A stretch of DNA of 64,000 nucleotides from NCBI RefSeq assembly GCF_900699765.1, contig NZ_CAADHO010000005.1, positions 428,189-492,188 of the forward strand. Reading direction: 5' to 3'. Both the position numbers and the translations under genes were made by a program. The notes below the pieces were generated by a model. That model saw only the letters and a list, made by a program, of their open reading frames with translations, did not search any database and had not been told where the DNA came from. Source of the stretch: Desulfoluna butyratoxydans (GTDB taxonomy: Bacteria; Desulfobacterota; Desulfobacteria; Desulfobacterales; Desulfolunaceae). Shown here piece after piece: positions 62,665 to 64,000 of this stretch. Within the stretch, counting starts at the first letter, position 1; the number at the start of each line of letters is the position of its first letter.

Positions 62665-62734
62665 AAAACGAAGCCAAGGGATCTACCGGGCCGGGGCACA
62701 TAACGCATCCAGCTGCCCGTACACCCCACAAAAA

Positions 62735-63175
62735 TCAGTGATGAGCGACTTCTTCGGGAGCATGGCTGTCGCCATGGGCGTCATGGGCTTCTTCGACAGG
62801 CTCGGCATCGGCCTCAACGTCAGCCGCAGGCTCCTGGACGGCATCCGCCTCTGCATGAACAGCCTCGTCTGCTTCTGCAGCTTCAGCAACAGCTTCGGTG
62901 GCCTCCGGAGCTTCCGCAGCAACAACCCACTTGCCACCTTTTTTCTCGAGGAAAATCTGCTCTTTGTAGGAGATGCTGCCTTCAATGGATACCGTAGCCG
63001 TGTCATCGCCGGTATCCACGACATCATAATTGAGCTCGGTCAAATTGGCTTCGGCACCGGCAAACCGTTTTTCCATGTACTTCTTCCCGACATCTTCGGG
63101 GGTCACCTTTTCGCTCCCGCATCCCGCCATCAACAGAACACCGGCGGAGCAGAACAGAACCAGAAGCTTCTTCAT
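62735..63175 (-). CDS. lipoprotein with DUF4878-like core and acidic His-rich tail
   Basis: 146 residues. Signal peptide and lipobox LLMAGC, then TPEDVGKKYMEKRFAGAEANL and VDTGDDTATVSIEGSISYKE, resembling small DUF4878/NTF2-like lipoproteins, and a C-terminal low-complexity Ala/Glu/Asp tail ending AHDAHGDSHAPEEVAHH. The tail could bind divalent metal. ATG at 63175 has GAGGAGACGACA directly upstream. Unknown function; alone between gdhA and the window end. Confidence 0.75.
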   Translation of the reverse strand: MKKLLVLFCSAGVLLMAGCGSEKVTPEDVGKKYMEKRFAGAEANLTELNYDVVDTGDDTATVSIEGSISYKEQIFLEKKGGKWVVAAEAPEATEAVAEAAEADEAVHAEADAVQEPAADVEADAEPVEEAHDAHGDSHAPEEVAHH

Positions 63176-64000
63176 TGTCGTCTCCTCTGTTTTCATGCAT
63201 GATTTATATAACACTGTTCATGAGCCACTCAGGCTCGATTGTCCGGATTGAACCCTCGGGCAACCAGTTTTCCCCATGGAGAAACAGGCCCAATAAGTAT
63301 CCATAGGCTATACAATTCCGGGACCAAAAAGTAAAGTGATGATTCCTCACCTTACTTCTATATCCGCCGAAGAAAGCCTATTATGATGCTTCTCCACTCT
63401 TCTTCGTAACAATCGATGTAAGACACAAACAGATCGACTCAGTAATTCTTACAGACATCTCTTGCACGCTAAGCCGTATCGTGTACCGGTGACTGCACGG
63501 TTTCCGAAGCGATGGTTGCAGGACCTGAACCGCATGGCATCACGCGACCCTCGGGTCCATCATTCCACCAAGATTACCATTACCGGCTATTCAAGCCATA
63601 CATGATGCGCCCTGCAGGCTATCGCCCCCCACCCGCTTCGCGAACCGTGAGGTATGACTTCCAAGCCGCTTAGCGCTGCTCGAAGCATCGGCTTTCGGGG
63701 TGTCTGACCTTGCTGACAAACACGAATCGTTAAACCGGTGGCACCAAAAACAACACGAAATGACGACATAAAATCGATACATTTCGGGGTGATGAGGCGT
63801 CGTTCGATGAGCACAGGGAAGCTTACGAGACACCGATAGGCGTTGTGGGCTGTAGGGTGCGGCTCCCGCACCGTGTGGCGGACTGAGCTTACCCCCAATC
63901 TTTGACCACGAAACGGCAAAGTTAAGGTGGAAAAAGCATCCTTTTTCTGGCTTAAACTCCCAGCCACCTCAAACGGCAGGGAGCCTTGCTGTCAAGGCTG
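63176..64000. other. terminal 825 bp without a confident gene
   Basis: No supported gene or RNA. On the minus strand, the last 49 bases read SLDSKAPCRLRWLGV then stop (63952-63954), which might be the C-terminus of a gene (possibly a transposase) that lies mostly outside the window; this is too short to call. Confidence 0.35.

Larger units (their letters stand above)
62004..62734. other. gdhA upstream region and gap, 731 bp
   Basis: Contains a hairpin GCATCA CCGA TGATGC at about 62037-62052, the palindromic operator at 62062-62081, and the terminator at 62619-62664. Short frames (for example 62294-62524) have no protein-like composition and were not called. Confidence 0.5.

Noticed and set aside
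63952..64000. C-terminus of a gene entering from the right edge (SLDSKAPCRLRWLGV)
   Set aside because: Only 15 codons are visible; a transposase end is possible but cannot be supported.

Overview
The window is a chromosomal segment of a GC-rich, Gram-negative anaerobe. Gene content points to a Desulfobacterota (sulfate-reducer-like, Desulfoluna/Desulfobacteraceae-like) bacterium: isoleucine through citramalate synthase, an E. coli-like class II IlvC, LarB, an outer-membrane beta-barrel coupled to an RND pump, lipoproteins, and two-component/HD-GYP signalling. The assignment is by inference; there is no 16S gene here. No rRNA, tRNA, CRISPR array or prophage was seen.

Layout. 1-4.5 kb: a chemoreceptor cut by the window edge, a YqgE/AlgH protein and ManC. 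4.9-16.1 kb: a stand-alone PycTM-like membrane protein, a YkgJ cysteine-cluster protein, a four-gene set (RND/MMPL transporter, DUF1302-like barrel, LolA-like lipoprotein-sorting protein, TetR regulator), a COG3044 P-loop ATPase, a small ICMT-like methyltransferase and a CCA-adding enzyme. 16.8-30.3 kb: a co-directional housekeeping run (Mrp, dGTPase-like HD protein, UPF0280, LapA-like, MutS, AMIN/amidase, 1130-residue hybrid kinase, HD-GYP response regulator, LarB). 30.6-40.1 kb: branched-chain amino acid block ilvD-ilvB-ilvN-cimA-leuA-ilvC. 40.2-49.5 kb: envelope proteins, PyrD, an RluA-type synthase with a GntR/FCD regulator, a large receiver/PPDK-like protein and PanC. 49.9-62.0 kb, all on the minus strand: a TauE/SafE exporter, a second FCD regulator, a two-permease/two-ATPase NitT/TauT-type importer with its binding protein, a universal stress protein, a CoA-acylating semialdehyde dehydrogenase, a class III aminotransferase and GdhA. 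Together these look like an uptake and transamination module for an omega-amino compound (taurine, beta-alanine or similar). The last 0.8 kb has no confident gene.

Main discoveries. (1) Upstream of ilvD there is a complete ribosome-mediated attenuator: promoter, a 34-codon leader peptide crowded with Ile/Val/Leu codons, and mutually exclusive 1:2, 2:3 and 3:4 helices ending in a terminator that touches the ilvD ribosome-binding site. (2) The two ATPases of the importer are degenerate in complementary ways (one lacks the H-loop histidine, the other the LSGG signature), so a heterodimer would have exactly one intact ATP site. (3) A dispersed family of GCCTCCGGCGGC-bordered intergenic elements occurs at least eight times; one copy has 14-bp terminal inverted repeats and an apparent 8-bp target duplication, like a MITE. 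(4) A perfect palindrome containing TGATATATCA lies upstream of gdhA and recurs upstream of the PPDK-like gene, a candidate operator shared within this region.
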